Positions 34,460 to 42,537 of a DNA stretch of 47,998 nt are shown one piece after another. This DNA is from Caldilineaceae bacterium. Lineage in GTDB: Bacteria; Chloroflexota; Anaerolineae; Caldilineales; Caldilineaceae. Both the position numbers and the translations under genes were made by a program. Below the pieces are notes generated by a model. It was given only the letters and a program-made list of their open reading frames with translations, made no database searches and had not been told where the DNA came from. The stretch lies in assembly GCA_019637645.1 (NCBI GenBank), contig JAHBVH010000065.1, positions 1 through 47,998 of the forward strand, written 5' to 3'. How positions within the stretch are numbered: position 1 is the stretch's first letter; every line of letters starts with the position of its first letter.

Positions 34460-34900
34460 ATGGACACAAAGCTTGTACTAGACACGAGTGTGTTTGTCAG
34501 CGCTCTCATCAGCGCGCCTGGCCCAAGTCGCCAGCTGGTACGGGCATGTTTCAAAGGAACTTACCAGCCCCTCATGGGAAACGCTCTATTCTATGAGTAT
34601 GAAGCTTTGCTGCAAAGACCGTCCATTCTAGAAAAGTGTTCCCTTACTTTACCAGAGCGTCAGTTATTGCTTAGCTCTTTCATGTCAATCTGTGAATGGA
34701 TTCAAGTCCATTACCTATGGCGTCCTAATCTAAGGGATGAAGGCGACAACCATTTGGTTGAGTTAGCTGTTGCTGGTGGTGCAACGCTGATTGTGACGTA
34801 TAATCTGCGCGATTTTCAGAATGCGGAGCTACTATTTCCTGATATACGCATTTGTCGTCCAGAAGAGCTACTCGATAGGAGTGAGAAATGGCAACGTTAA
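34460..34900 (+). CDS. PIN-domain toxin (VapC-like, PIN_3 type)
   Basis: 146 aa. The acidic residues of a PIN ribonuclease are seen: D8 in LVLDTSVFVSAL, E46/E48 in FYEYEALL, D93/D96 in LRDEGDNHLVELA, and D118 in YNLRDF. It belongs to the subfamily annotated as putative toxin of a toxin-antitoxin system. It would cut RNA when released from its antitoxin. No ribosome-binding site precedes the ATG, and the operator ends 7 bp upstream, so the transcript may be leaderless. Its 3' end overlaps the antitoxin gene by 13 bp. The toxin-first order is opposite to the usual vapBC arrangement. Confidence 0.88.
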   Translation: MDTKLVLDTSVFVSALISAPGPSRQLVRACFKGTYQPLMGNALFYEYEALLQRPSILEKCSLTLPERQLLLSSFMSICEWIQVHYLWRPNLRDEGDNHLVELAVAGGATLIVTYNLRDFQNAELLFPDIRICRPEELLDRSEKWQR

Positions 34901-35118
34901 CCGTTCGTCTACCAGATCAAACGCATGCTCGCTTGAAAGAGCTTGCCCGCCAACGGAACAGCAGTGTCAATAAACTGTTTGAACAGTGGTCCAACATTGC
35001 CATAGCTGAATTTGATGCAGAAATGCGCTTTCGGACCATGGCCATGCAAGGTTCACGTGAACTTGGGTTGAGCTTGCTCAATAAGCTTGACCAACTAAAT
35101 CCGCCACAGGCCGGTTAG
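34888..35118 (+). CDS. Ribbon-helix-helix antitoxin
   Basis: 76 aa. The N-terminal MATLTVRLPDQTHARLKELARQRNSSVNKLF has the beta strand and two helices of a ribbon-helix-helix DNA-binding domain (CopG/HicB-antitoxin type). The C-terminal half would wrap the toxin. It starts inside the PIN gene, 13 bp before that gene's stop; GATAGGAG precedes its ATG. It would form a dimer that binds the palindrome at 34433. Confidence 0.87.
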   Translation: MATLTVRLPDQTHARLKELARQRNSSVNKLFEQWSNIAIAEFDAEMRFRTMAMQGSRELGLSLLNKLDQLNPPQAG

Positions 35119-35184
35119 GGTTCCGAAGCTTGCGGAGCTACGCAGTCAGGAGCCAGCTCAGCTTCGCCGGTACGGACATAGACC

Positions 35185-35217
35185 AGCCCAAACCGGTTTT
35201 GCAAACCAGTCTGGGCT
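35185..35217. repeat. Diverged hairpin-repeat core
   Basis: AGCCCAAACCGGTTTT and CAAACCAGTCTGGGCT form an imperfect stem of the same design as the 83-bp family core, with outer pairs changed to AGCCC/GGGCT. Confidence 0.6.
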
Positions 35218-35273
35218 CTGATCAGATCCACCAAATTCAAAGAGTTCAATTGACCACTCTCATCGAGCAGAAC

Positions 35274-36707
35274 CTAGGCACTCTTAAGCTGCTGCAATTG
35301 CTCATATTCTGGACGCGCTTTGTAGAAATCGTCCAGCGGGAAACAGCCAGAGATCATACCATTACGTGGGGCGGTTGTACAGTCGCTAAAGGTGCGGCAG
35401 ATACGTTTGCGCTGGAGGGGCTTGCCCGCCAAGATATCCGCACAAATATCAGGATAGCTAAGCACCATACGCCCAATGCCGACAAAGTCCGTCGCACCGG
35501 TGCGGACAGCCGCCTGCGCCACATTGGGAAACCAATCCTGGAGATAGGAATAGCCCGAGCCAACATAGGTCAGGTTGGGGCGAAGCCGTTTCAGCTCGGC
35601 CACCAACGCGATCTGGCGCGCCACCCCCACCAATGGGTCTTCCAGCAGTTGATAGCCATCCGACGGGGGAAAGAAAGCCGGGCGCTGGATATGGGGGTTG
35701 TAGTAGGGGCTGCCAACGGTGATGCAGGTGAGGTTGATGCCCAATTCTTGCAGCAGATCGAGAAAGGCCAACGGCTCGGCGAGATCCATCCCCACGCCGG
35801 TGCCGTCACCCCCAAACGCATAAGGATACCGCTCCCCGTCATAGGGGGTGGGCACACCGCTCCGTGCTTCGTTATTTCCGGGCTGGAAAGGCACAAAGTC
35901 GATCGCACTCAGGCGCACACCAATGTCCAAGCCAGGGGCTTCGCTCCGCACACCGTCCACTAGTTCACGCAGAAAGCGCGTGCGGTTTTCAAAGCTGCCG
36001 CCATAGCGCCCAGGGCGATCCACCGCACTGAGGAATTCATGCCCGAGATAGCCGTGACAATGTTTGAGATCGACAAAGGTAAAGCCAGCTTGTTGGGCCA
36101 GTTTGGCCGCTTTGATAAAATCCTCAATCAAGCGCTGAATCTCATCATCGTGCATGACCACTTCGTCGGTGGTGATGTGAAAACGCTTGTCCAGCAGTGG
36201 ATGGCGATAGAGGATCGCGGGTTCTAGTTGCTTGCTGTGGGGCCGACAAAAGCGGCCTGAATGGGTGAGTTGCAAGCCAATCAGCAGATCATCACCATGA
36301 CCATAGCGTTCGGCATGGCTCTTGACCAGCGTTTCGCGCAAGGCGGCAATGGCGCGCACCGTGGTGGGCAGGAGCGTCAGCTGGTTGGGATTGGCCCGGC
36401 CATCCAGCCGAACCGCCACCGCTTCACAACCCCAGATCAGCTTAGCCCCACTCTCACCAAACCGCGTCCAACGCCGCTGCACCAACTCGCTAGGGCTGCC
36501 ATCGGGATTGCCGTCCCAGCCTTCCATGGGCAGCACAGCAAAGCGATTGGCCAGATGATACTTACCCGTATGGAAGGGTTGGGCCAAGGGTGCGGTTGGG
36601 CCATGTACCATCGTTTCATCAAAGGGCATGGTCACACCAAGATTGGCGAGATACCCCAGAAAGTCTTTGGCGCTCTTCAAGGCAGCGACACGTCGATAAG
36701 TGGCCAT
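35274..36707 (-). CDS. Old-yellow-enzyme-family NADH:flavin oxidoreductase
   Basis: 477 aa. An FMN-binding TIM barrel of the old yellow enzyme family: [24 protein letters not shown], the active-site pair in [19 protein letters not shown], and the C-terminal [12 protein letters not shown] and [16 protein letters not shown] that hold the FMN phosphate. The tail has [20 protein letters not shown], which keeps three cysteines spaced like part of the iron-sulfur site of 2,4-dienoyl-CoA reductase but lacks the fourth. It is likely to reduce an enone or aldose-derived compound. The start ATG lies 3 bp after the stop of the DapA-family gene, so the two form an operon. Confidence 0.88.
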   Translation of the reverse strand: MATYRRVAALKSAKDFLGYLANLGVTMPFDETMVHGPTAPLAQPFHTGKYHLANRFAVLPMEGWDGNPDGSPSELVQRRWTRFGESGAKLIWGCEAVAVRLDGRANPNQLTLLPTTVRAIAALRETLVKSHAERYGHGDDLLIGLQLTHSGRFCRPHSKQLEPAILYRHPLLDKRFHITTDEVVMHDDEIQRLIEDFIKAAKLAQQAGFTFVDLKHCHGYLGHEFLSAVDRPGRYGGSFENRTRFLRELVDGVRSEAPGLDIGVRLSAIDFVPFQPGNNEARSGVPTPYDGERYPYAFGGDGTGVGMDLAEPLAFLDLLQELGINLTCITVGSPYYNPHIQRPAFFPPSDGYQLLEDPLVGVARQIALVAELKRLRPNLTYVGSGYSYLQDWFPNVAQAAVRTGATDFVGIGRMVLSYPDICADILAGKPLQRKRICRTFSDCTTAPRNGMISGCFPLDDFYKARPEYEQLQQLKSA

Positions 36708-36710
36708 GCG

Positions 36711-37691
36711 CTACGCCTCCAACACGCCGAGGCGCTCGGCAATGTCACGCAAGACGGCTCGATCACTATCCGGGCGGCGATCCCCTTGCGGATGGGGCGT
36801 ATCGGAGCTGATCCAGCCGCGCAATTTCAAGAACATGGCCGCGCTGTGCTTATAGGCAGGCACCGCCGGGCGGAAGGTAAAGAAGCCCAGATATTGGATC
36901 AGGTCATTCAATTCGTAGAAGCCTGGATCGCCCGCTTCCCACATAGCATCGCGCTGGGCGAAGAGATCGGGCGCAAAGGTGCTCAGGCCAAGCAGATAGT
37001 CGCTGCCATACATGACCATATCCACCGCCAAATCGTTGCCGGTAAAGACTTTGAAATCAGGCCGGACCCGGTCACGCAATACGAGCCGTTGCCACTCTAG
37101 ATCGCGCCGCAGCGATGAATGTTTGGCCCCAATGCACTGGGGCACCGAAAGCAGCCCCTCATAGGTGGCTAGATCATAGATTTGCCCAAAAGGCACAAAC
37201 ATTTTGCCCAACTCAAAGGCAATAAAGGCGGGACAATCGCGCCCCAACTCGGCATAGCTGGCGACAATTTTGTCGGGCGATTGGCTGGTCAGCGGATAGG
37301 ACTGGAAGACGACAGGCGTGCCGCCATATTGCTGAATAAGCGCCATCTGTTCTTGAGTGGCCGCAGGGTTCCAGCCATCGCCTGGTTTGGCTGGCACAAA
37401 CGCACCCGCCACAAAGGGTTGGTCGCCCAAAGTCTCCTGCGTGCGAGCGAGGACTTCGCGGCGCGTGGCCTGGTCGATCAAATTGACATAGCCGGTATCC
37501 ATGTTAACCGCGGGGGTTAAGCCATGCGCCGAGGTCCGCGCCACATGGGCGCAAAAGCTATCCCAGTCGATACGATGATCTTCATAGAAGGGCAACAAAA
37601 TGGCCGAAATTCCGGTGATCTTGCGCCGGGGCTTGATCATGGCGAGGGGATCGATCTGTTCTGTGGTAGTGGGTGAGACAAGTGCAGACAT
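36711..37691 (-). CDS. Dihydrodipicolinate-synthase-family lyase/aldolase
   Basis: 326 aa from the ATG at 37691 with AAAGGAGG upstream; a TTG nine codons earlier is not needed. A class I TIM barrel of the DapA/NAL family: GISAILLPFYEDHRIDWDSF, then AVNMDTGYVNLI, and the Schiff-base lysine in CIGAKHSSLRRDLEW. The family includes 2-keto-3-deoxy sugar-acid aldolases and dehydratases as well as DapA. Length and context fit a sugar-acid enzyme better than lysine synthesis, but this is inferred. First gene of a two-gene operon with the oxidoreductase. Confidence 0.85.
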   Translation of the reverse strand: MSALVSPTTTEQIDPLAMIKPRRKITGISAILLPFYEDHRIDWDSFCAHVARTSAHGLTPAVNMDTGYVNLIDQATRREVLARTQETLGDQPFVAGAFVPAKPGDGWNPAATQEQMALIQQYGGTPVVFQSYPLTSQSPDKIVASYAELGRDCPAFIAFELGKMFVPFGQIYDLATYEGLLSVPQCIGAKHSSLRRDLEWQRLVLRDRVRPDFKVFTGNDLAVDMVMYGSDYLLGLSTFAPDLFAQRDAMWEAGDPGFYELNDLIQYLGFFTFRPAVPAYKHSAAMFLKLRGWISSDTPHPQGDRRPDSDRAVLRDIAERLGVLEA

Positions 37692-37976
37692 AAGGCAACG
37701 TCCTCCTTTAGTTATCAATTGCGCTAGTCAGTCAATACACCTACTTGGAAGGTGTGCTTTCGTAGGCAATACACACCGCGGCGAAGGTGCGTGTGGTTGC
37801 AAGGGTACGTGTGGATCACGTCCACCTGGGGAGAACTCGTTACAACGCACAGTTTGCCCAGATGAGCCATCGGTTGCGAGAATGGATACCCCTATTGTAG
37901 TGCATCAGCCCAAGAAATAAAAATATTATAGTCATACTGCCCAAAAAGTAACATGATTCATCGTTTCTTCATGCCG

Positions 37977-38005
37977 TTGTAGAAGACGGGGAAGTTCCCT
38001 ATAAT
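37977..38005 (+). promoter_or_regulatory. Probable sigma-70-type promoter of the ABC transporter operon
   Basis: A -35 TTGTAG (37977-37982) and a consensus -10 TATAAT (38000-38005) are spaced by 17 bp, 180 bp upstream of the first permease gene. Confidence 0.55.
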
Positions 38006-38134
38006 GCAGCTAATCTTTGTTATCCCTTACCAAGCAAGCCTACTTGTACAGGTGATGGGTTCTTTCTAATGATGCGGTCTGCCCACCAAGTACACCGCCG
38101 CGGCAGCATCTAGCGCCTATCTTCTTTGGCCGAT

Positions 38135-38179
38135 TGAATACAAAACAGATGAATACAAAACAGATGAATACAAAACAGA
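38135..38179. repeat. Three 15-bp tandem repeats before the permease start
   Basis: TGAATACAAAACAGA occurs three times head to tail and ends 6 bp before the ATG of the first permease gene, occupying the place of the ribosome-binding site. Confidence 0.9.
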
Positions 38180-38185
38180 GTCAAG

Positions 38186-39190
38186 ATGAATCTTGGTTAT
38201 ATTCTTAAACGTATCGGTGTCTTTTTGATCATTGTGTGGTTAGCCGCCACGGTCAATTTTGTCATGCCGCGCCTAGCGCCGGTTAATCCTATTCGGGAAA
38301 AGCTGTTACAAGCGGTTAGCTTTGGCGGTGCGGGCAAGATCGACATGGAGCGCGTGGTCAAGACCTATGAAGAAAAATTTGGCTTGAACCAGCCGCTTTG
38401 GAAGCAGTATCTTCATTACCTATGGGACATGGCACGGTTGGACTTTGGCCTTTCGCTGGCGAACTTTCCTAGCCAAGTGCTTGATATTATTATGCGGGCG
38501 CTGCCCTGGACGATTACGCTGTTGCTATTTACAACGTTGATTGCCTTTGGGCTAGGCACACTCTTGGGCGCGCTGATCGCGTGGCCCCGCACGCCTGCCA
38601 TTTTTCAAATTCTGATGGCACCGCTCCTCACCCTTTCGTCGATACCTTTCTATACGCTGGCCTTGATCTTGGTCTATTTGCTGGCTTTCACCTGGAAGAT
38701 CTTTCCGCTCAGCGGTGGTTATACGTTGGGCTCAATCCCTACACTTAGCGTGAGCTTTCTCAAAGATGCCCTCTATCACTCGATCTTGCCTGCGCTTTCG
38801 ATTGTGTTGGCCTCGGTGGGTTCCTGGGCCATTGGCATGCGCGGCATGATTATTTCCGGATTGGGCGAAGATTACATTACCTTTGCTGAAGCCAAAGGAC
38901 TTCAGGGCCGCGAGATCTTTCTGCGCTATGCCCTCCGCAACGCCCTGCTTCCCCAAATGACAGCGCTAGCCCTATCCCTAGGCTATATCGTTTCCGGTGC
39001 AGTCTTGGTAGAAGTTGTCTTTGGCTACCCAGGCGTTGGCACGGTGCTCTATCAGGCGATCCGCACCTTTGATTACTTTGTGATCTATGGGGTGGTGATG
39101 ATCCTGATTCTTGCGATTGGGTTGGCAACCCTGGTCATTGATCTAATCTATCCCTTGCTTGATCCGCGGATCACCTATCAAGGACGCTGA
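38186..39190 (+). CDS. ABC transporter permease, Opp/DppB type
   Basis: 334 aa with six membrane helices. The N-terminus YILKRIGVFLIIVWLAATVNFVMPRL is characteristic of DppB-like permeases. The coupling-helix region GEDYITFAEAKGLQGREIFLRYALRNALLPQ is the EAA motif that contacts the ATPases. First gene of a five-gene importer operon. The ribosome-binding site is poor because the tandem repeat occupies the leader. Confidence 0.93.
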   Translation: MNLGYILKRIGVFLIIVWLAATVNFVMPRLAPVNPIREKLLQAVSFGGAGKIDMERVVKTYEEKFGLNQPLWKQYLHYLWDMARLDFGLSLANFPSQVLDIIMRALPWTITLLLFTTLIAFGLGTLLGALIAWPRTPAIFQILMAPLLTLSSIPFYTLALILVYLLAFTWKIFPLSGGYTLGSIPTLSVSFLKDALYHSILPALSIVLASVGSWAIGMRGMIISGLGEDYITFAEAKGLQGREIFLRYALRNALLPQMTALALSLGYIVSGAVLVEVVFGYPGVGTVLYQAIRTFDYFVIYGVVMILILAIGLATLVIDLIYPLLDPRITYQGR

Positions 39191-39258
39191 CGGCGACTTC
39201 TTTTTCGGCCAAGCGTAGGCCCTAATCTTGCAACGGCGAATAAACGACATAACAGTCT

Positions 39259-40104
39259 ATGAAAACTTTACTTAGTCTATGGCAGCACCCGCTCTTGTCG
39301 ATGGGCCTGCTACTAATGACCACGCTCGTCCTATTTGGGCCGGTGGCGTCCCAATTCGTCGATGCCAACGGGGCGAAGGTCGCCTCGGCCCTCCCCGAAC
39401 AGCCACCATCAGCCGAATATCTCCTAGGCACCGACGCCGTGGGCAGGCAATTGTTGGCCGTGATCGTCGTCGGCACCCCCCTAACCTTGCGCATTGGCTT
39501 GATCGCCGGGGCGATTGGCTTGGGGCTAGGCACAATTTTTGGCTTCCTGGCTGGCTACTTTGGCGGCTGGGTCGATACACTGATCAAAGGGGCCGCCGAT
39601 GTGTTGCTGACCGTGCCGGGGCTGCTCTTTCTCGTGGTCATTGCAACGACCATCAAAGGCACGGTCAGCGTCAACATGATGGCCTTTGTCGTCGCTTCGC
39701 TGGCCTGGATGTGGCCCACGCGTACCATTCGGGCGCAAGTGCTAACCTTGCGCGAACGACAGTTTGTTATGGTCGCCCGGCTTTCAGGTATGAATGGCTT
39801 GGAGATCATCTGGCGCGAACTGATCCCGAACTTGCTGCCCTATCTGGCGGCCAGTTTTGTCAGCGCAGTGGGTTCAGCCATTTTGGCGACTATTGGTCTA
39901 GAAGCCTTAGGGCTAGGGCCACAGAATGAGCCCACGCTGGGCATGACCATCTACTGGGCGCTCTATTATACTTCGATTCTCCGCGGCTTGTGGTGGTGGT
40001 GGGGACCACCGATTGCCATTATTATTTTGACCTTTATCGGGCTCTTTTTGATCTCGCTAGGGCTTGATCAGATTGCCAACCCCAAATTGCGGCGTGCTGT
40101 GTAA
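39259..40104 (+). CDS. ABC transporter permease, Opp/DppC type
   Basis: 281 aa with about six membrane helices. It has the DppC-type GTDAVGRQLLAVIVVGTPLTLRIGL segment and the EAA-like coupling region ERQFVMVARLSGMNGLEIIWRELIPNLLP. It forms the pore with the preceding DppB-like protein. The C-terminus GLFLISLGLDQIANPKLRR is typical. No strong ribosome-binding site. Confidence 0.93.
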   Translation: MKTLLSLWQHPLLSMGLLLMTTLVLFGPVASQFVDANGAKVASALPEQPPSAEYLLGTDAVGRQLLAVIVVGTPLTLRIGLIAGAIGLGLGTIFGFLAGYFGGWVDTLIKGAADVLLTVPGLLFLVVIATTIKGTVSVNMMAFVVASLAWMWPTRTIRAQVLTLRERQFVMVARLSGMNGLEIIWRELIPNLLPYLAASFVSAVGSAILATIGLEALGLGPQNEPTLGMTIYWALYYTSILRGLWWWWGPPIAIIILTFIGLFLISLGLDQIANPKLRRAV

Positions 40105-40252
40105 ATGAACGAGATTGGGCAGGAGAGCGCCTCAACCCGGAACAGTTTCGCGGACAAACCGGCGCCTGGTGTCCGCCCACCGCGCTACCAGCCAGCCTTC
40201 CCTTACCAATCTCGTGGTGGCATGCTGCCATCTAGCTAGGTTATCAACCTTT

Positions 40253-41209
40253 ATGACCAATCCTGTTTTACGCGTAAACGATTTACGGGTCTATTACCAT
40301 ACATCACGTGGGCCAGTCAAAGCCGTCGATGGCATCAGTTTTGCCCTAGAACCGAACACGCGGCTAGGGCTCGTGGGTGAATCGGGCTCGGGGAAATCGA
40401 CCATGGCGCTGGCATTGATGCGCATGATCAAGGCCCCTGGCCGCATTGAAGGCGGCCAGATGCTCTTGGGTGATATTGATCTTGCCCGCCTCGACAATGA
40501 AGCGATGCGCCAGGCCCGCTTGAGCCAGATTAGTATGGTGCCGCAAGGGGCGATGAACTCGCTCAATCCGGTGGTGCGCATTCGCCAACAGATTGCCGAT
40601 GGCCTACGCGCCCATGGCCTCAAACTAACAGGCAAAGAGCTAGAGCAACGCATTGCACAGGTGCTGGAATGGGTGGATCTCGAGCCAGCCGTAGCGCAGA
40701 TGTATCCCCACGAATTGAGCGGTGGGATGAAACAGCGGGTCTGCATTGCCATTGCCATTAGTCTGCGCCCCAAGGTGATTATTGCCGACGAGCCAACGAG
40801 CGCGCTCGACGTTGTGGTCCAACGCCAGGTGATGGAGACGATTAAACGGGTACAAGAGGAGCTAGGGGCCTCGGTCATTTTGATCGGGCATGACATGGGT
40901 CTCATGGTCCAATTTGTCGATCGGATGGTCGTTATGTATGGTGGGAAAGTCGCCGAGATGGGTACGATCCGCGAGATGTTTACCGCGCCGATGCATCCAT
41001 ACACACAGTTGTTGATTAGCAGTCTGCCGCAGTTGGAGAGCAAAGGCGAATTGCAGGGCATCCCGGGCATTGCACCCTCCTTGCTCAACCCACCAGCGGG
41101 TTGCCTATTCCACCCCCGCTGCCCCCAACAGATGACCATCTGCGCTCAAAAAACACCAACCTTGCAACCGGCGAACGGCAACCAAGCAGTGGCTTGTCAT
41201 TTGTATTAA
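40253..41209 (+). CDS. ABC transporter ATP-binding protein, OppD/DppD type
   Basis: 318 aa from the ATG at 40253, where the family's first strand (VLRVNDLRVYY) begins; the 46-codon upstream extension is not protein-like. Walker A GESGSGKST, signature LSGGMKQR, Walker B VIIADEPTSALD and the H-switch GHDMG are all present. The C-terminal oligopeptide/dipeptide domain has the CLFHPRCPQQM cysteines. It powers the importer with the OppF-like partner. Confidence 0.94.
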   Translation: MTNPVLRVNDLRVYYHTSRGPVKAVDGISFALEPNTRLGLVGESGSGKSTMALALMRMIKAPGRIEGGQMLLGDIDLARLDNEAMRQARLSQISMVPQGAMNSLNPVVRIRQQIADGLRAHGLKLTGKELEQRIAQVLEWVDLEPAVAQMYPHELSGGMKQRVCIAIAISLRPKVIIADEPTSALDVVVQRQVMETIKRVQEELGASVILIGHDMGLMVQFVDRMVVMYGGKVAEMGTIREMFTAPMHPYTQLLISSLPQLESKGELQGIPGIAPSLLNPPAGCLFHPRCPQQMTICAQKTPTLQPANGNQAVACHLY

Positions 41210-41240
41210 GCTTGCCAGTTAGCCACACAAAGGATTACGC

Positions 41241-42221
41241 ATGAGTGCGTTCTTAGAATTGCGTGAGGTCTCCAAAGTTTTCGGGGGCGGGTTATTCCAA
41301 AAAAGGCGGACCGTTGCCCTTGATCGCTTTTCTATGACCATTGATACCGCGGTGCCCAGTGTGCGAGCTGTCGCTGGGGAGAGTGGGAGCGGGAAATCTA
41401 CCTTGGGTCTGCTCTTGCTCGATTTTCTGGCCCCCACTTCCGGCCAAGTCCTCTACCAGGGCAAAGATCTGCGGAAGCTGACAAGTGCCGAACGGATGCA
41501 GTTTCGCCGCGAAGTACAGGCGGTTTTTCAAGATCCCTTCTCGGTCTACAATCCATTTTATCCCGTCGATCACGTGTTGCAGGTTCCCATTGAAAAGTTC
41601 AAGCTTGCCAAATCTAATCGCCAGGCCAAACAGTTGATCGAAGAGGCGTTGGCCGGGGTGGGGCTCCGCGCCGAAGAGACCTTGGGCCGCTATCCACACC
41701 AGTTGAGCGGCGGCCAACGACAACGGATCATGGTGGCGCGCGCGCTGCTGACAAAGCCGCGCCTGATCATTGCCGATGAACCGGTCTCTATGGTCGATGC
41801 CTCACTCCGTGCCACCATTTTGGAAAGCTTGCGCCGGTTGAATCGCGAGTTTGGTATTTCTATTCTCTACATCACCCATGATCTCACCACCGCGTACCAC
41901 GTGAGCAACGATATTTTGGTTTTGTACAAAGGCTCCGTGGCCGAAAGTGGTGATGTCGAGCATGTGATCAAAGCACCCAAACACCCTTATACACAGCTCT
42001 TGGTCAATTCCATCCCCTGGCCGGATCTTAATCGCCAGTGGGGCGATATTGAGAGCAAGACGAGCCGCGGGAGCGCAAAAGTGGCAACCAAGACGGGCTG
42101 TAAATTTGCCGACCGCTGCCCCCATGTTATGGCAGTCTGTAGCACACAACCACCGACTGCCGTGTCGATTCAGCCTGGACAAACAGCCGCTTGTTATCTT
42201 TATACGACGAATCCTGGGTAG
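41241..42221 (+). CDS. ABC transporter ATP-binding protein, OppF/DppF type
   Basis: 326 aa. Walker A GESGSGKSTL, signature LSGGQRQR, Walker B LIIADEPVSMVD and ITHDL are visible. The C-terminal oligopeptide-binding domain has CKFADRCPHVMAVC. The Walker B aspartate-glutamate pair is intact, though VSMVD replaces the usual TSALD. AAAGGAT precedes the ATG. It lies 31 bp after the OppD-like gene. Confidence 0.94.
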   Translation: MSAFLELREVSKVFGGGLFQKRRTVALDRFSMTIDTAVPSVRAVAGESGSGKSTLGLLLLDFLAPTSGQVLYQGKDLRKLTSAERMQFRREVQAVFQDPFSVYNPFYPVDHVLQVPIEKFKLAKSNRQAKQLIEEALAGVGLRAEETLGRYPHQLSGGQRQRIMVARALLTKPRLIIADEPVSMVDASLRATILESLRRLNREFGISILYITHDLTTAYHVSNDILVLYKGSVAESGDVEHVIKAPKHPYTQLLVNSIPWPDLNRQWGDIESKTSRGSAKVATKTGCKFADRCPHVMAVCSTQPPTAVSIQPGQTAACYLYTTNPG

Positions 42222-42537
42222 GTAGCAGTCACCACCTGCTAGCGGCAAGCTGCGCTGAAGCGGGCTTTAGCCTGCGTTGCTGGTAGCGCGGTGCTTCAGC
42301 ACCGGGCGGTCAGTGTATGCCGCAACATTTCCTTAATCTTCATAAGCAGGCTTTCGCCACCTTGGGTACCCGTTGGGCGCGGGCGATCTACCAAAAAACT
42401 TTGTGAACACAGGACTCATTTACCTAAACACGTCAGGAATACCTAGTTCCTTACCGTGTCCACAGCACTCATCTGCCTAGGCAAATCCGACCTAGGCATT
42501 CTACCTTCATCTATTTTATTTTATCGGGAGAGAACAT
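42222..42537. other. Repeat-containing gap inside the transporter operon
   Basis: 316 bp between the OppF-like gene and the binding-protein gene. It has an inverted copy of the GCTGAAGC repeat (42245-42352) and an AT-rich leader. A separate promoter for the highly expressed binding protein is plausible. Confidence 0.6.
42245..42352. repeat. GCTGAAGC-type hairpin repeat, inverted copy
   Basis: Read on the minus strand, it aligns with 14862-14930: GCTTATGAAG..TAAG.AAATG, then TTGCGG.ATAC.CTG.CCGCC, and a CTGAAG-loop hairpin. The loop-closing pairs differ but stay complementary (GCGCTGAAGCGC versus GTGCTGAAGCAC). Confidence 0.85.

Larger units (their letters stand above)
37692..38185. other. 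Intergenic region before the ABC transporter operon
   Basis: 494 bp without a gene. It holds the promoter at 37977-38005 and a three-copy 15-bp tandem repeat at 38135-38179. Confidence 0.6.

Noticed and set aside
36261..37100. 279-codon plus-strand frame opposite the OYE and DapA-family genes.
   Set aside because: It spans two well-supported opposite genes and has no domain of its own.
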